A DNA stretch of 6,185 bases from Spirochaetaceae bacterium (GTDB lineage Bacteria; Spirochaetota; Spirochaetia; SZUA-6; Fen-1364). Made by a program: the position numbers and the translations under genes. The stretch is taken from positions 1 to 6,185 of the forward strand of contig PMDT01000172.1 in the NCBI GenBank assembly GCA_003154555.1, written 5' to 3'. Shown piece after piece: positions 1-6,172 of the stretch. The notes below the pieces were generated by a model, which was given only the letters and a program-made list of their open reading frames with translations, did no database searches and was not told the DNA's origin. Position 1 is the stretch's first letter, and every line of letters begins with the position of its first letter.

Positions 1-2
1 CG

Positions 3-656
3 ATGATGCGGATCACTGCGCTCGCCGCGGCAGTGTTGTGCCTGGCCGGCTGCTTCGTGTTCGACAATCCCTGGGACACGACCAACCCGCCTCCAACGGT
101 GCAATTCCAGATTGTCGTCACCGGCGGGACTTACAGCGGAACGTACATCTGGAGCTCCGCGGACAACACCTACACCGCGGTGCTCCACGGCACCCCGTAC
201 CATGTGTACATGGACTTGGAAGGCTATTGGATCCTGTCGTACCTCTACAATTGGGATCATTACTCTGGGGGCATATATGGCATATCTCCAGCGCATGCTG
301 CCCTGCCCCCGACAAATGGCGCCTACTGGACACCAGGCGGCACGCTTGCCAGCATTGACGACAGTGCGGGAGGCATCTGCCGCACGCTCGTCTCTCCCGA
401 CAGTCCTGCGATGGTAGGGAACACGCTTCAGGTCACATTCAAGGCATCGGATCCCCAAAACCTCTCCACCTGTCAATGGGAAAGATCTTCTTCTCGTGAA
501 TTCCTTTCTTCTGTCCTGGTCGGGACTGGAAGCACGTATTTGCTCACCACTCCCGACAAATACCAGTGGATACGGGTGACCATCACGCCGACGGACCGCA
601 CGGGCGTTATCATTGGCTCGCCTGCCTCCAGCCCGCCGGTGTACGTTTATAATTGA
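3..656 (+). CDS. Secreted lipoprotein with C-terminal Ig-like domain, function unknown
   Basis: A 217-residue protein with a typical lipoprotein signal peptide: a short basic start (Arg3), a hydrophobic core at 4-13, and the lipobox Leu14-Ala15-Gly16-Cys17, so Cys17 should be lipidated and the mature protein tethered to a membrane. Two ATG codons stand in tandem at 3 and 6; either gives the same signal peptide, and the upstream ribosome binding site lies outside the window. The mature N-terminus (Phe-Val-Phe-Asp-Asn-Pro-Trp-Asp, then a Pro-rich link) looks like the start of many spirochaetal lipoproteins. Residues about 33-125 are rich in Tyr, Trp, Gly and Thr and are probably beta-stranded. 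Residues about 138-217 follow the strand pattern of a bacterial Ig-like repeat: a Cys157-Gln-Trp core strand, a Ser/Thr-Tyr-Leu-Leu strand, then Lys-Tyr-Gln-Trp-Ile-Arg-Val. Cys126 and Cys157 could form a disulfide. No catalytic motif is visible. The specific function is unknown; a surface or periplasmic structural or binding role is inference. Confidence 0.85.
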   Translation: MMRITALAAAVLCLAGCFVFDNPWDTTNPPPTVQFQIVVTGGTYSGTYIWSSADNTYTAVLHGTPYHVYMDLEGYWILSYLYNWDHYSGGIYGISPAHAALPPTNGAYWTPGGTLASIDDSAGGICRTLVSPDSPAMVGNTLQVTFKASDPQNLSTCQWERSSSREFLSSVLVGTGSTYLLTTPDKYQWIRVTITPTDRTGVIIGSPASSPPVYVYN

Positions 657-696
657 CGGCCGCTGCAGTCGGACCCTCTGCGTGTCGCCCATCTCA

Positions 697-705
697 TGCT
701 ATAAT
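697..705 (+). promoter_or_regulatory. Extended -10 promoter for the cyclase/TPR gene pair
   Basis: The string TGCTATAAT at 697-705 is a perfect extended -10 element (TG, one base, TATAAT). No good -35 hexamer is found 16-18 bp upstream (about 676-682), which is acceptable for extended -10 promoters. Transcription would start near 711-713, giving a leader of about 26 nt before GTG 738. It lies in the 81-nt gap after the lipoprotein stop, so it would give the downstream pair its own transcription. It was recognised by consensus only. Confidence 0.6.
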
Positions 706-723
706 CATTGCAGAATGAAAAGC

Positions 724-728
724 GGGAG
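724..728 (+). promoter_or_regulatory. Ribosome binding site that selects GTG 738
   Basis: GGGAG at 724-728 sits 9 nt before GTG 738. The alternative in-frame TTG at 708 has no purine-rich ribosome binding site before it and lies within or upstream of the predicted transcription start. This site therefore supports the shorter protein. Confidence 0.6.
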
Positions 729-737
729 TGCGGCACG

Positions 738-2135
738 GTGGCCGTAGCAAAGTCGATACTCTTCAGGGCGGCATTGACCTACCTGATCATCACTGTCCTC
801 AACATCACGGTTTTCATCCTGCTCGTATTCGAGAACCAGGTCGACCTCATCTCGGAGAACGCGGTCCTCACCAGCCTGAGCGCCGGAGGTTCGCTCAAGT
901 ACTCCCTGGATAACCTCGTGCGCGGAAAGGGCGGGCTCGATGCCGGTGCGTTTCAGAAAATCGCGCAGGCTGCGTCGCAGGCAGGAGCGGGACGGCTCAC
1001 CATCTGGAGCGAAGACGGAAGGGCGCTTTACCGCTCCCCAACCACATCTGCGCGTGTGGGAACGGACCGCGCGACGGCAACCGCTGAAGAGTTCGCCTTG
1101 CTCAACGCCGCCATCATGAAGCGGGATTTCGAAGATAAGCTCTTCTCCCAGCGCATCGACAAGACGGCGAGAACCATCGAGCTGTTCATCCCCTTCTCCT
1201 ATTCCGGGGACACAACCGCCGTGGCGGCCGTCACCCTGGAGATGAAGGACATTCCGCGCCAGATGGCGTACCTGTATCGCCAGTGCGTCATCATGGGCCT
1301 GCTCATCCTCGTACTGCACTCGATCTTCGTCATCATCGTCTCTCGGATCCTCATTCTCCCCCTGCGCAGCCTGCTCGATGCGACGGGCAGGATGTCGCGG
1401 GGCGCGCTTGACGTCAGTGTCCCCGTTCGTCGTGACGACGAGATCGGCCAGCTCTCGCGATCATTCAATGAAATGAGCGTCGCATTGCGCAGAATGCGCG
1501 AGGAGGCCCGCGAGGCGAACCCTCTGACGGGACTGCCCGGGAACCTGGCGATCGCACGCCGCATCGACGAGCGGCTCCGCTCCGGGGAGATCTTTGCGGT
1601 CCTCTATTGCGACCTGGACAATTTCAAGGCCTACAATGACGCCTACGGCTTTTCGAAAGGGGATGAAGCGATTCTCTATACCAGGGAATGCCTGCAAAAG
1701 ACGTTCGATCAACTGGAGATCGCGGATGGGTTCGTCGGGCACGAGGGAGGGGATGATTTCATCGTCATCGCGAGCTTCGAGGCATGGGAGCCGTATGTGC
1801 ACCGTTTCATTGCTCTCTTCGACGAGGGTGCACCCCTGCTGTACTCCGAGGGCGACAGGAAGAACGGCTTTATCGAGTCGGTGGATCGAAAGGGCAGGCG
1901 GCAGAGCTTCCCTCTCATGACCGTCTCCATTGCAGTGGTCACGAACAAGTGGAGATCGTACGATCGGCATCAAGAGATCGCCGAGACGGCCGCCGAGGTC
2001 AAGAAGCTGGCAAAGAAGAGTGACGGCACTCCCGGCTCGCGATTCGCAATCGATCGCCGCATGGCGGAACCCCGACCGGACGCCGGCGATCCCGCCCGCG
2101 CGGTTTCCGCCGACGGAGAACCGGAGAGGAAGTAG
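738..2135 (+). CDS. Membrane-bound HAMP-GGDEF protein, probable diguanylate cyclase
   Basis: Predicted to make the second messenger c-di-GMP from two GTP at the inner membrane in response to an extracytoplasmic signal. Numbered from GTG 738 (465 residues): TM1 at about 9-32, a periplasmic sensor region at about 33-180 with no recognised motif, TM2 at about 183-205, HAMP at about 205-257 (Leu-Pro-Leu-Arg entry, Asp-Asp-Glu-Ile-Gly-Gln-Leu core), then GGDEF from about 261, opening with Asn-Pro-Leu-Thr-Gly-Leu-Pro-Gly-Asn. The first metal-binding Asp292 (Asp-Leu-Asp-Asn-Phe-Lys) and the guanine-contacting Asn300 and Asp309 are kept. The signature is Gly-His-Glu-Gly-Gly-Asp-Asp-Phe (334-341), so the usual fourth Glu is Asp340, and the RxxD inhibitory site is absent. 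The tail from about 441 is charged and probably disordered. An in-frame TTG at 708 would add 10 residues, but the promoter and ribosome binding site favour 738. The next gene starts 3 nt after the stop. Cyclase activity is likely but not certain. Confidence 0.88.
   Translation: MAVAKSILFRAALTYLIITVLNITVFILLVFENQVDLISENAVLTSLSAGGSLKYSLDNLVRGKGGLDAGAFQKIAQAASQAGAGRLTIWSEDGRALYRSPTTSARVGTDRATATAEEFALLNAAIMKRDFEDKLFSQRIDKTARTIELFIPFSYSGDTTAVAAVTLEMKDIPRQMAYLYRQCVIMGLLILVLHSIFVIIVSRILILPLRSLLDATGRMSRGALDVSVPVRRDDEIGQLSRSFNEMSVALRRMREEAREANPLTGLPGNLAIARRIDERLRSGEIFAVLYCDLDNFKAYNDAYGFSKGDEAILYTRECLQKTFDQLEIADGFVGHEGGDDFIVIASFEAWEPYVHRFIALFDEGAPLLYSEGDRKNGFIESVDRKGRRQSFPLMTVSIAVVTNKWRSYDRHQEIAETAAEVKKLAKKSDGTPGSRFAIDRRMAEPRPDAGDPARAVSADGEPERK
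2125..2130 (+). promoter_or_regulatory. Ribosome binding site for the TPR protein gene
   Basis: AGAGGA at 2125-2130 lies inside the last codons of the cyclase gene, 8 nt before GTG 2139. It supports GTG 2139 over the ATG at 2148, which would be 17 nt away, and implies coupling to translation of the gene before it. Confidence 0.6.
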
Positions 2136-2138
2136 TCG

Positions 2139-3971
2139 GTGCGATTCATGATTCGATATCTTCCCGCGCTGCTTTTCCTCGGCTTCGCGCTCTACTTCAA
2201 CCCAAAAGTCATCTCGATGCGGCTCTCCGAGCTGGATTCGCTGTTGGATGAGGCCGCGGGCAAACAGGCGATCCTGAACAATGCGACGATGCTCGGCAAA
2301 TTCGAGCTGCTCGGGAGACGCCTGGAGCAGGGCGAAAGCAGGGTCGAGAATTACGGGCTGGAAGCCAGGATCCAGGCCTTCACGGTCCCCGACAGAACCC
2401 GCTCTCCCGTCCTCCAATCGACCTCCGGACCGTTCACGCGGCCTCTGCGGGCAGTTCTCAATGCCCTCCGATTCGCACTGGGCAAGGATGCCATCCACCC
2501 GGAGTCGATTGACAAGACCTTGGACTCTCTGGAGACGGCGTATCTGCACGAACGAAGCAGGAATTATGCGCAGGCTTTGACCGAATACTCCGCGGTCCTG
2601 CCTGGGCTGAGCGCCGGTTCGGATATCCAGGCTTCAGCGCTTCTGCACTTCGCCTTCTGCGAATCGATGACCAACAGGATGGCGGAGGCACGGGAGATCC
2701 TCACGCGCGTCATCGCGGAGAGCTCCGGTAAGGAAGAAGGCGTCGTTGCCTGGAAGCTGCTCGGCTTCATCGACCAGATCGAGGACAAGCGCAGCCTGGC
2801 GCTTCCTGGAAAGCCCACGGATCTCGACAGGGCAAAGCAGCGATACCTCCTCGTCGACTATTCGTCTGCCATCAATCTCCTCGATGGCTACGTGCAGAAG
2901 AACAAAGCCGATCCGAGGCTCGCGGAGGCCTATTACTACCGGGCCCGCTCATACGAGGAGCTGGGAGACCTTGGCAAGGCGATCGATGATTACCAATTGA
3001 CGGCGAAGCTTTCGACGACCGGAACCTGGGCGCGAGAGGCGGAGCGGAGGCTTTTTCTCATTGGAAGCGTCTACGGCCAGGGTGGGGATGTTGCCCGGGA
3101 TGCCCTGGGGAAGCTCGCGGAGTTCTCCGACACAGCCCTCGTCGAATCGATACTGCCGTATGCACAAATCATCAACCCGAGCTCGACAGCAGCATGGCCC
3201 CCGCAGCTCACCCGGATTTCTCCGCCTCCCCCTCCGGTCGTTGCCCCCATTCGTGTCGTCCCACCTGCAGAGCCCGCATCGCAGGAAATGGCAGCAGTGC
3301 TGCAACAGCAAAACGATGCCTCACTCCCGGCAGGGGTCGAGGACTCTGCACCGGCTGCGACCCCGACCGTTGACGTGCAAGCGCAAGCCTCATCTCCCGG
3401 CACTGACATCGCATCGGCCTCTCCCCTGGGGACACAGGCCTCGGCACCGCCATTATCGGGATCGGCTTCGGAGATTCCGCCCAGCGGCGCTGATCTGCTC
3501 CAGAATCGTTTCCCCTTCCTGTCGATTCTTCGCCCGCCAGATCTGAGAAGCGGCCTCTTTGGTGGCGGGCCTTCAACCGTGGTGGATCCTGTTGCGGCGC
3601 TCAAGGTGCAAAAGGCTTCTTTGAAAATCCGCCATATGCAGGAGGTCGGGCAGAATCTGAATTTCAAAGTGGGGAGCTGGATCACTTTCGGCGCGGCTGC
3701 CGCAGGGACTGGGGCCATGGGCTATTTTCTCTCCCAGGCGTTCGCTTTCTATGCCACCTACAAGGCAGCGACAAGCGCGACTTCCGCCCAGGCGGCGCGG
3801 GAGGCAACCTTGTCCAATGAAGAGGTTGCCATTACGACGGGAGTGATCGGAGGCATCGCACTTGCGACGGCGATAATTCTTCGGCTGGCAGCCCCCCAAC
3901 CATCGCAGACCCAGGCGGAGATCGATGCACTCGATATGGCGATTCGTCGGCTCGGAGAAACGTCCCCTTGA
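2139..3971 (+). CDS. TPR-repeat membrane protein with Pro-rich spacer and C-terminal TM pair, function unknown
   Basis: A 610-residue protein that I do not recognise as a named family. An N-terminal hydrophobic stretch at about 6-20 with Arg2 and Arg6 before it is a signal anchor or signal peptide without a lipobox. Residues about 130-310 form paired helices of TPR type; the clearest unit is about 262-290 (Ala-Glu-Ala-Tyr-Tyr-Tyr-Arg-Ala then Leu-Gly-Asp-Leu-Gly-Lys-Ala), with weaker units near 135-155, 165-195 and 236-256. Residues about 350-450 are a low-complexity Pro/Ala/Ser spacer including a five-Pro run (362-366). Two hydrophobic segments follow at about 512-540 and 564-584, with a small-residue linker between, then a short amphipathic tail. 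TPRs usually mount protein partners, so a membrane scaffold with periplasmic TPRs is a reasonable inference. It starts 3 nt after the cyclase gene, which suggests one transcript and possibly one pathway. No enzyme motif or c-di-GMP-binding motif (PilZ-type) is visible. Confidence 0.85.
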   Translation: MRFMIRYLPALLFLGFALYFNPKVISMRLSELDSLLDEAAGKQAILNNATMLGKFELLGRRLEQGESRVENYGLEARIQAFTVPDRTRSPVLQSTSGPFTRPLRAVLNALRFALGKDAIHPESIDKTLDSLETAYLHERSRNYAQALTEYSAVLPGLSAGSDIQASALLHFAFCESMTNRMAEAREILTRVIAESSGKEEGVVAWKLLGFIDQIEDKRSLALPGKPTDLDRAKQRYLLVDYSSAINLLDGYVQKNKADPRLAEAYYYRARSYEELGDLGKAIDDYQLTAKLSTTGTWAREAERRLFLIGSVYGQGGDVARDALGKLAEFSDTALVESILPYAQIINPSSTAAWPPQLTRISPPPPPVVAPIRVVPPAEPASQEMAAVLQQQNDASLPAGVEDSAPAATPTVDVQAQASSPGTDIASASPLGTQASAPPLSGSASEIPPSGADLLQNRFPFLSILRPPDLRSGLFGGGPSTVVDPVAALKVQKASLKIRHMQEVGQNLNFKVGSWITFGAAAAGTGAMGYFLSQAFAFYATYKAATSATSAQAAREATLSNEEVAITTGVIGGIALATAIILRLAAPQPSQTQAEIDALDMAIRRLGETSP

Positions 3972-4011
3972 AATCCACGCCTCCTTCAGCGGGCGTCCTA
4001 CCGAACACGAG
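3972..4011. other. Convergent intergenic gap without a clear terminator
   Basis: These 40 nt separate the stop codons of two convergent genes. The only inverted repeat seen is ACGCC (3977-3981) with GGCGT (3992-3996) around a 10-nt loop. It has no T-run on either side and is too weak to call an intrinsic terminator. Rho-dependent or overlapping termination is possible. Confidence 0.5.
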
Positions 4012-4428
4012 CTATTCCCCCACGACCGTGACGATGAGATTTCTTCGACGGGGCCGCACATCGCACTCCAGGAGAAAGATCTGCTGCCAGGTTCCGAGGA
4101 CCGGCGCCCCGTTGTGAACGGGCACGGAGAGCGACGGGCCCAGCCACGTGGCCTGGAGATGAGAGTGCCCGTTTCCATCGTGCCATGCCTGCTCGTGCCC
4201 ATATGACCTGCTGGGCGGTACCAGGCGATCGAAAAGCGCGGGGAGGTCGTGCGCCAGCCCCGGCTCGAGCTCGATCGCACCGACGGCAGCGGTGCTCCCG
4301 ACGACAAACACATTCGCGATGCCCGTCCTGATGCCTGATGCGGAAACAAGCTCCGCGATCTGCCCCGTGATGTCCTGCATGTCGCCATGACCGCTGGTCT
4401 CGGCTGCGATGCTTTTCTGAACGGTCAT
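4012..4428 (-). CDS. yjbQ: YjbQ family protein (secondary thiamine-phosphate synthase type)
   Basis: A 138-residue cytosolic protein of the YjbQ/UPF0047 family, full length for that family. Some members can weakly replace thiamine-phosphate synthase (ThiE), joining the thiazole and pyrimidine units; the true cellular role of the family is unsettled. Family features seen: Gly-His-Gly-Asp-Met near 13-17, Gly44-Ser-Thr-Ala-Ala, Ile-Glu-Leu-Glu-Pro-Gly at 52-57, Tyr-Gly-His-Glu at 76-79, the His-rich block His83-Asp-Gly-Asn-Gly-His88-Ser-His90, Gly-Pro-Ser-Leu at 97-100, Leu-Gly-Thr-Trp-Gln-Gln at 111-116, and the Arg-Pro-Arg-Arg-Arg stretch before the last strand. The clustered histidines probably form the active site. 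The ATG overlaps the stop of the acetyltransferase gene by 4 nt (ATGA), and AAAGG at 4438-4442 is its ribosome binding site. It is the last gene of the - strand operon. Confidence 0.92.
   Translation of the reverse strand: MTVQKSIAAETSGHGDMQDITGQIAELVSASGIRTGIANVFVVGSTAAVGAIELEPGLAHDLPALFDRLVPPSRSYGHEQAWHDGNGHSHLQATWLGPSLSVPVHNGAPVLGTWQQIFLLECDVRPRRRNLIVTVVGE
4425..4428 (-). other. ATGA stop/start overlap (acetyltransferase to yjbQ)
   Basis: On the - strand the four bases ATGA contain the yjbQ start (4428-4426) and the acetyltransferase stop (4427-4425). This arrangement is typical of translational coupling by re-initiation and shows that the two genes share an mRNA. Confidence 0.85.
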
Positions 4429-5381
4429 GAGCTTCCGCCTTTCCCGTGGGCGACAAATCCGGGCAGCCGGTCAAGGGGAAACTGGTAGACCAGGTAGTCG
4501 TCTTCCAGCTCCCAGCTTGAAAGCCCCCACGCCGCGCACCACTCCTTCATCCTGTGCACATTCGGCACGATCCACTCGATCGCCATGTTGCTTCCGGGCG
4601 GCGCTGCCGCAGCGTGGCGCGCCCGCAGATCGTCGAGCAGCAGCAATGCGCTGCGATCGTCCCGACTTTCAAGCGCCACGATCCGCACGGCGTATCGACG
4701 ATGCTCGACGGCAGGGGACTCGATGAGCGCCGCCTCTATTTCGCCGTCCACGACAACGCCGCGACACCGGCCTGCCGTGACGTAGCGCGCGGCCAGCAAT
4801 GCGGGCGAACAGGGATACGCCTTCCAGCCGTCGACCAGCAGGCCCTCGGTTGCCGTGAAGTACCCTCGCCCGTCGAAGAAAGCCTGGACCGCAGCGGTAT
4901 CGCGCAGGGTCTCTGCGCCCTGGCCAGCCGCCGGTGCGCTTTCCGCACGTCCCGCGAGCTGCTCGCGGGTTCCCTCCCATGTCTTCAGGGACAGGCGCGT
5001 GCGCAGCATGAAGCCCATCCGCTCGTTGGCGTCGATTGATGCTGCATTCTTCACGTACGTTGAAAAGCGCACGGAGGCCAGGCCCGGTCGATCGGCGAGC
5101 ATGCCCAGGAAGTGCCGGCCCAGCGATTCGGCAAGACCCTTCTCCGTCACACGCGGGTCCTTCCGCAGCCCTTCCAGCCACGCATCGGCGGGCGTAAGGA
5201 ATGTGAGCTTGCCGCAGCCGACCAGCCGGTCGCCCAGGAGCACCGCCGCGAACTCCCCATTCCGGTCCGCCACCCAGGCGTCGAACACCGTGGGCAGGTA
5301 GTCATTTCCCTCCAGGATCAGGGCGCTGATCTCCATCATCGCCGGCTTGTCGGCCGCCGTCATGCGCCGGATGCGGAACAT
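4425..5381 (-). CDS. Two-part GNAT N-acetyltransferase, NAT16 (histidine acetyltransferase)-like
   Basis: A 318-residue protein. The N-terminal half (about 1-135) is a GNAT fold expected to move an acetyl group from acetyl-CoA to an amine: strand 1 Phe-Arg-Ile-Arg-Arg-Met-Thr-Ala-Ala-Asp, a core strand ending Glu70-Gly-Leu-Arg, the acetyl-CoA loop Arg77-Val-Thr-Glu-Lys-Gly82-Leu-Ala84 (usual Q/RxxGxG/A, here with Thr at the first place), and Asn119-Glu-Arg-Met-Gly-Phe in the last part. Residues about 140-160 are an Ala/Gly-rich linker. The C-terminal half (about 160-305) has Trp186-Lys-Ala-Tyr-Pro and a second alpha/beta layout. The Asp-Tyr-Leu-Pro (27-30), Trp36 and Glu-Gly-Leu-Arg (70-73) spacing, plus the Trp-x-x-Tyr-x-x-Ser block, recall vertebrate histidine N-acetyltransferase NAT16 as I remember it. 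The substrate is unknown. Its ATG directly abuts the pgeF stop (TGAATG), and its own stop overlaps the yjbQ start. The ribosome binding site is weak, so coupling is likely. Confidence 0.85.
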   Translation of the reverse strand: MFRIRRMTAADKPAMMEISALILEGNDYLPTVFDAWVADRNGEFAAVLLGDRLVGCGKLTFLTPADAWLEGLRKDPRVTEKGLAESLGRHFLGMLADRPGLASVRFSTYVKNAASIDANERMGFMLRTRLSLKTWEGTREQLAGRAESAPAAGQGAETLRDTAAVQAFFDGRGYFTATEGLLVDGWKAYPCSPALLAARYVTAGRCRGVVVDGEIEAALIESPAVEHRRYAVRIVALESRDDRSALLLLDDLRARHAAAAPPGSNMAIEWIVPNVHRMKEWCAAWGLSSWELEDDYLVYQFPLDRLPGFVAHGKGGSS

Positions 5382-6155
5382 TCAGGGCACCGCCGCTTCG
5401 GCGCGTGGAAGCTCCGCGCCGCCGACATACGCGAGCATGAGCGTGAAGTGCGCCGCTCCCTGGCGTCGGAATGATGCGAGACCGGGCGTGCAGCAGGTGC
5501 ACGCGGAGGCGATGGAAATGCTTTCAACGCCTGCCTCTTCAAGGAGCCTCACATTCGCGGCGCGCAGGTCCAGCCGCGGCGTGCCATCAGCGCCGTGCAC
5601 GACCGTTCCCGGTCCGAACGCGACTTCGAAATGCTCCGCGCGCTCCGCGGGAACCCGGTAGCAGCACGTGCCGATCCCCGGCCCGATGGTCACCGCGATG
5701 TCACGGGGACGCGAGCCGAAGCGCTCCTGCATGACGCGGACCGCCTCGGCGGCGATGCCCGTTCCCTTCCACCCGGAATGGACGATGCCGAAAGCCCCTC
5801 CGCGGGCGTCCACGAGCACGATGGGAAGGCAGTCGGCAACGGTGACCGTGAGGAGCACGTCCTGGCGGAGTGTGAGCATGCCATCCGCTTCGGTCGCTGC
5901 CAGATTCTGCGGCGGCTGGTTGTCCAGGACCACGATATCCCGCGAATGCACCTGCCGCAGCGCGAAGACCTTGTCGGCGGGCGCTCCCAGCTCCGTGACG
6001 AGCCGACCCCGGTGCGGGAGCTCGGTGCGACGGGAAAAAGCCATGTCACCGGCAGAAACGAGTGAAATGCCGCAGAGCCTTCCGCCCCCAGCGGGCATGG
6101 GGGAGCGGCGCGCGCCCGGGGCGGCGGTGACGGTGAACATCGTGGGCGCGCTCAT
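5382..6155 (-). CDS. pgeF: Peptidoglycan editing factor PgeF (laccase-domain family)
   Basis: A 257-residue cytosolic protein of the YfiH/DUF152 family, about the usual length. E. coli PgeF removes wrongly made UDP-MurNAc-L-Ser from the peptidoglycan precursor pool; other family members, including human LACC1, act on purine nucleosides. The older label 'polyphenol oxidase (laccase)' for this family is doubtful. Family motifs in order: Arg67-Gln-Val-His70-Ser, Ala-Asp-Gly-Met (90-93), Val-Ala-Asp-Cys109-Leu-Pro-Ile, His126-Ser-Gly-Trp-Lys-Gly, Ile-Gly-Pro-Gly-Ile-Gly-x-Cys-Cys-Tyr (157-166), Cys-Thr-Cys-Cys (219-222) and Ser-Phe-Arg-Arg-x-Gly (228-233). His70, Cys109 and His126 match the conserved zinc/active-site triad, so the enzyme looks intact. 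The ATG at 6155 has a good ribosome binding site (AGGAAGG at 6166-6172, 10 nt away). It is the first gene in the window of a three-gene operon; only 30 nt lie upstream, so an earlier gene cannot be excluded. Confidence 0.95.
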   Translation of the reverse strand: MSAPTMFTVTAAPGARRSPMPAGGGRLCGISLVSAGDMAFSRRTELPHRGRLVTELGAPADKVFALRQVHSRDIVVLDNQPPQNLAATEADGMLTLRQDVLLTVTVADCLPIVLVDARGGAFGIVHSGWKGTGIAAEAVRVMQERFGSRPRDIAVTIGPGIGTCCYRVPAERAEHFEVAFGPGTVVHGADGTPRLDLRAANVRLLEEAGVESISIASACTCCTPGLASFRRQGAAHFTLMLAYVGGAELPRAEAAVP

Positions 6156-6165
6156 GGCGTATCGA

Positions 6166-6172
6166 CCTTCCT
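6166..6172 (-). promoter_or_regulatory. Ribosome binding site for pgeF
   Basis: AGGAAGG read on the - strand lies 10 nt before the ATG at 6155. It supports this start over the internal ATG at residue 6. Confidence 0.65.

Noticed and set aside
270..290. Short CATAT-rich repeat inside the lipoprotein gene
   Set aside because: Two GCATAT copies within coding sequence are explained by the Ile-Tyr-Gly-Ile codons; no further copies or symmetry were seen.
653..658. TTGACG as a -35 box for the promoter at 697-705
   Set aside because: It lies 41 bp before the -10 hexamer, far beyond the usual 16-18 bp spacing, and overlaps the lipoprotein stop codon.
705..1319. Antisense open frame of 204 codons opposite the cyclase sensor region
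   Set aside because: It is the complement of a clear TM-sensor coding region, has no family motif and would begin inside TM2 coding sequence.
1461..2549. Antisense open frame of 362 codons on the - strand
   Set aside because: It spans the junction of two well-supported + strand genes, its protein is Arg/Gly/Glu-rich with no recognisable motif, and long antisense frames are expected in GC-rich DNA.
3071..3718. Antisense open frame of 215 codons opposite the Pro/Ala/Ser spacer
   Set aside because: Its Gly/Ala/Ser-rich product simply mirrors the low-complexity coding sequence on the other strand.
3977..3996. Possible terminator hairpin in the convergent gap
   Set aside because: It has only a 5-bp stem with a 10-nt loop and no U-tract in either direction.
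3573..4388. Antisense open frame of 271 codons on the - strand
   Set aside because: It runs across the TPR gene end and most of yjbQ in another frame; its Ser/Arg-rich composition and lack of motifs mark it as a shadow frame.
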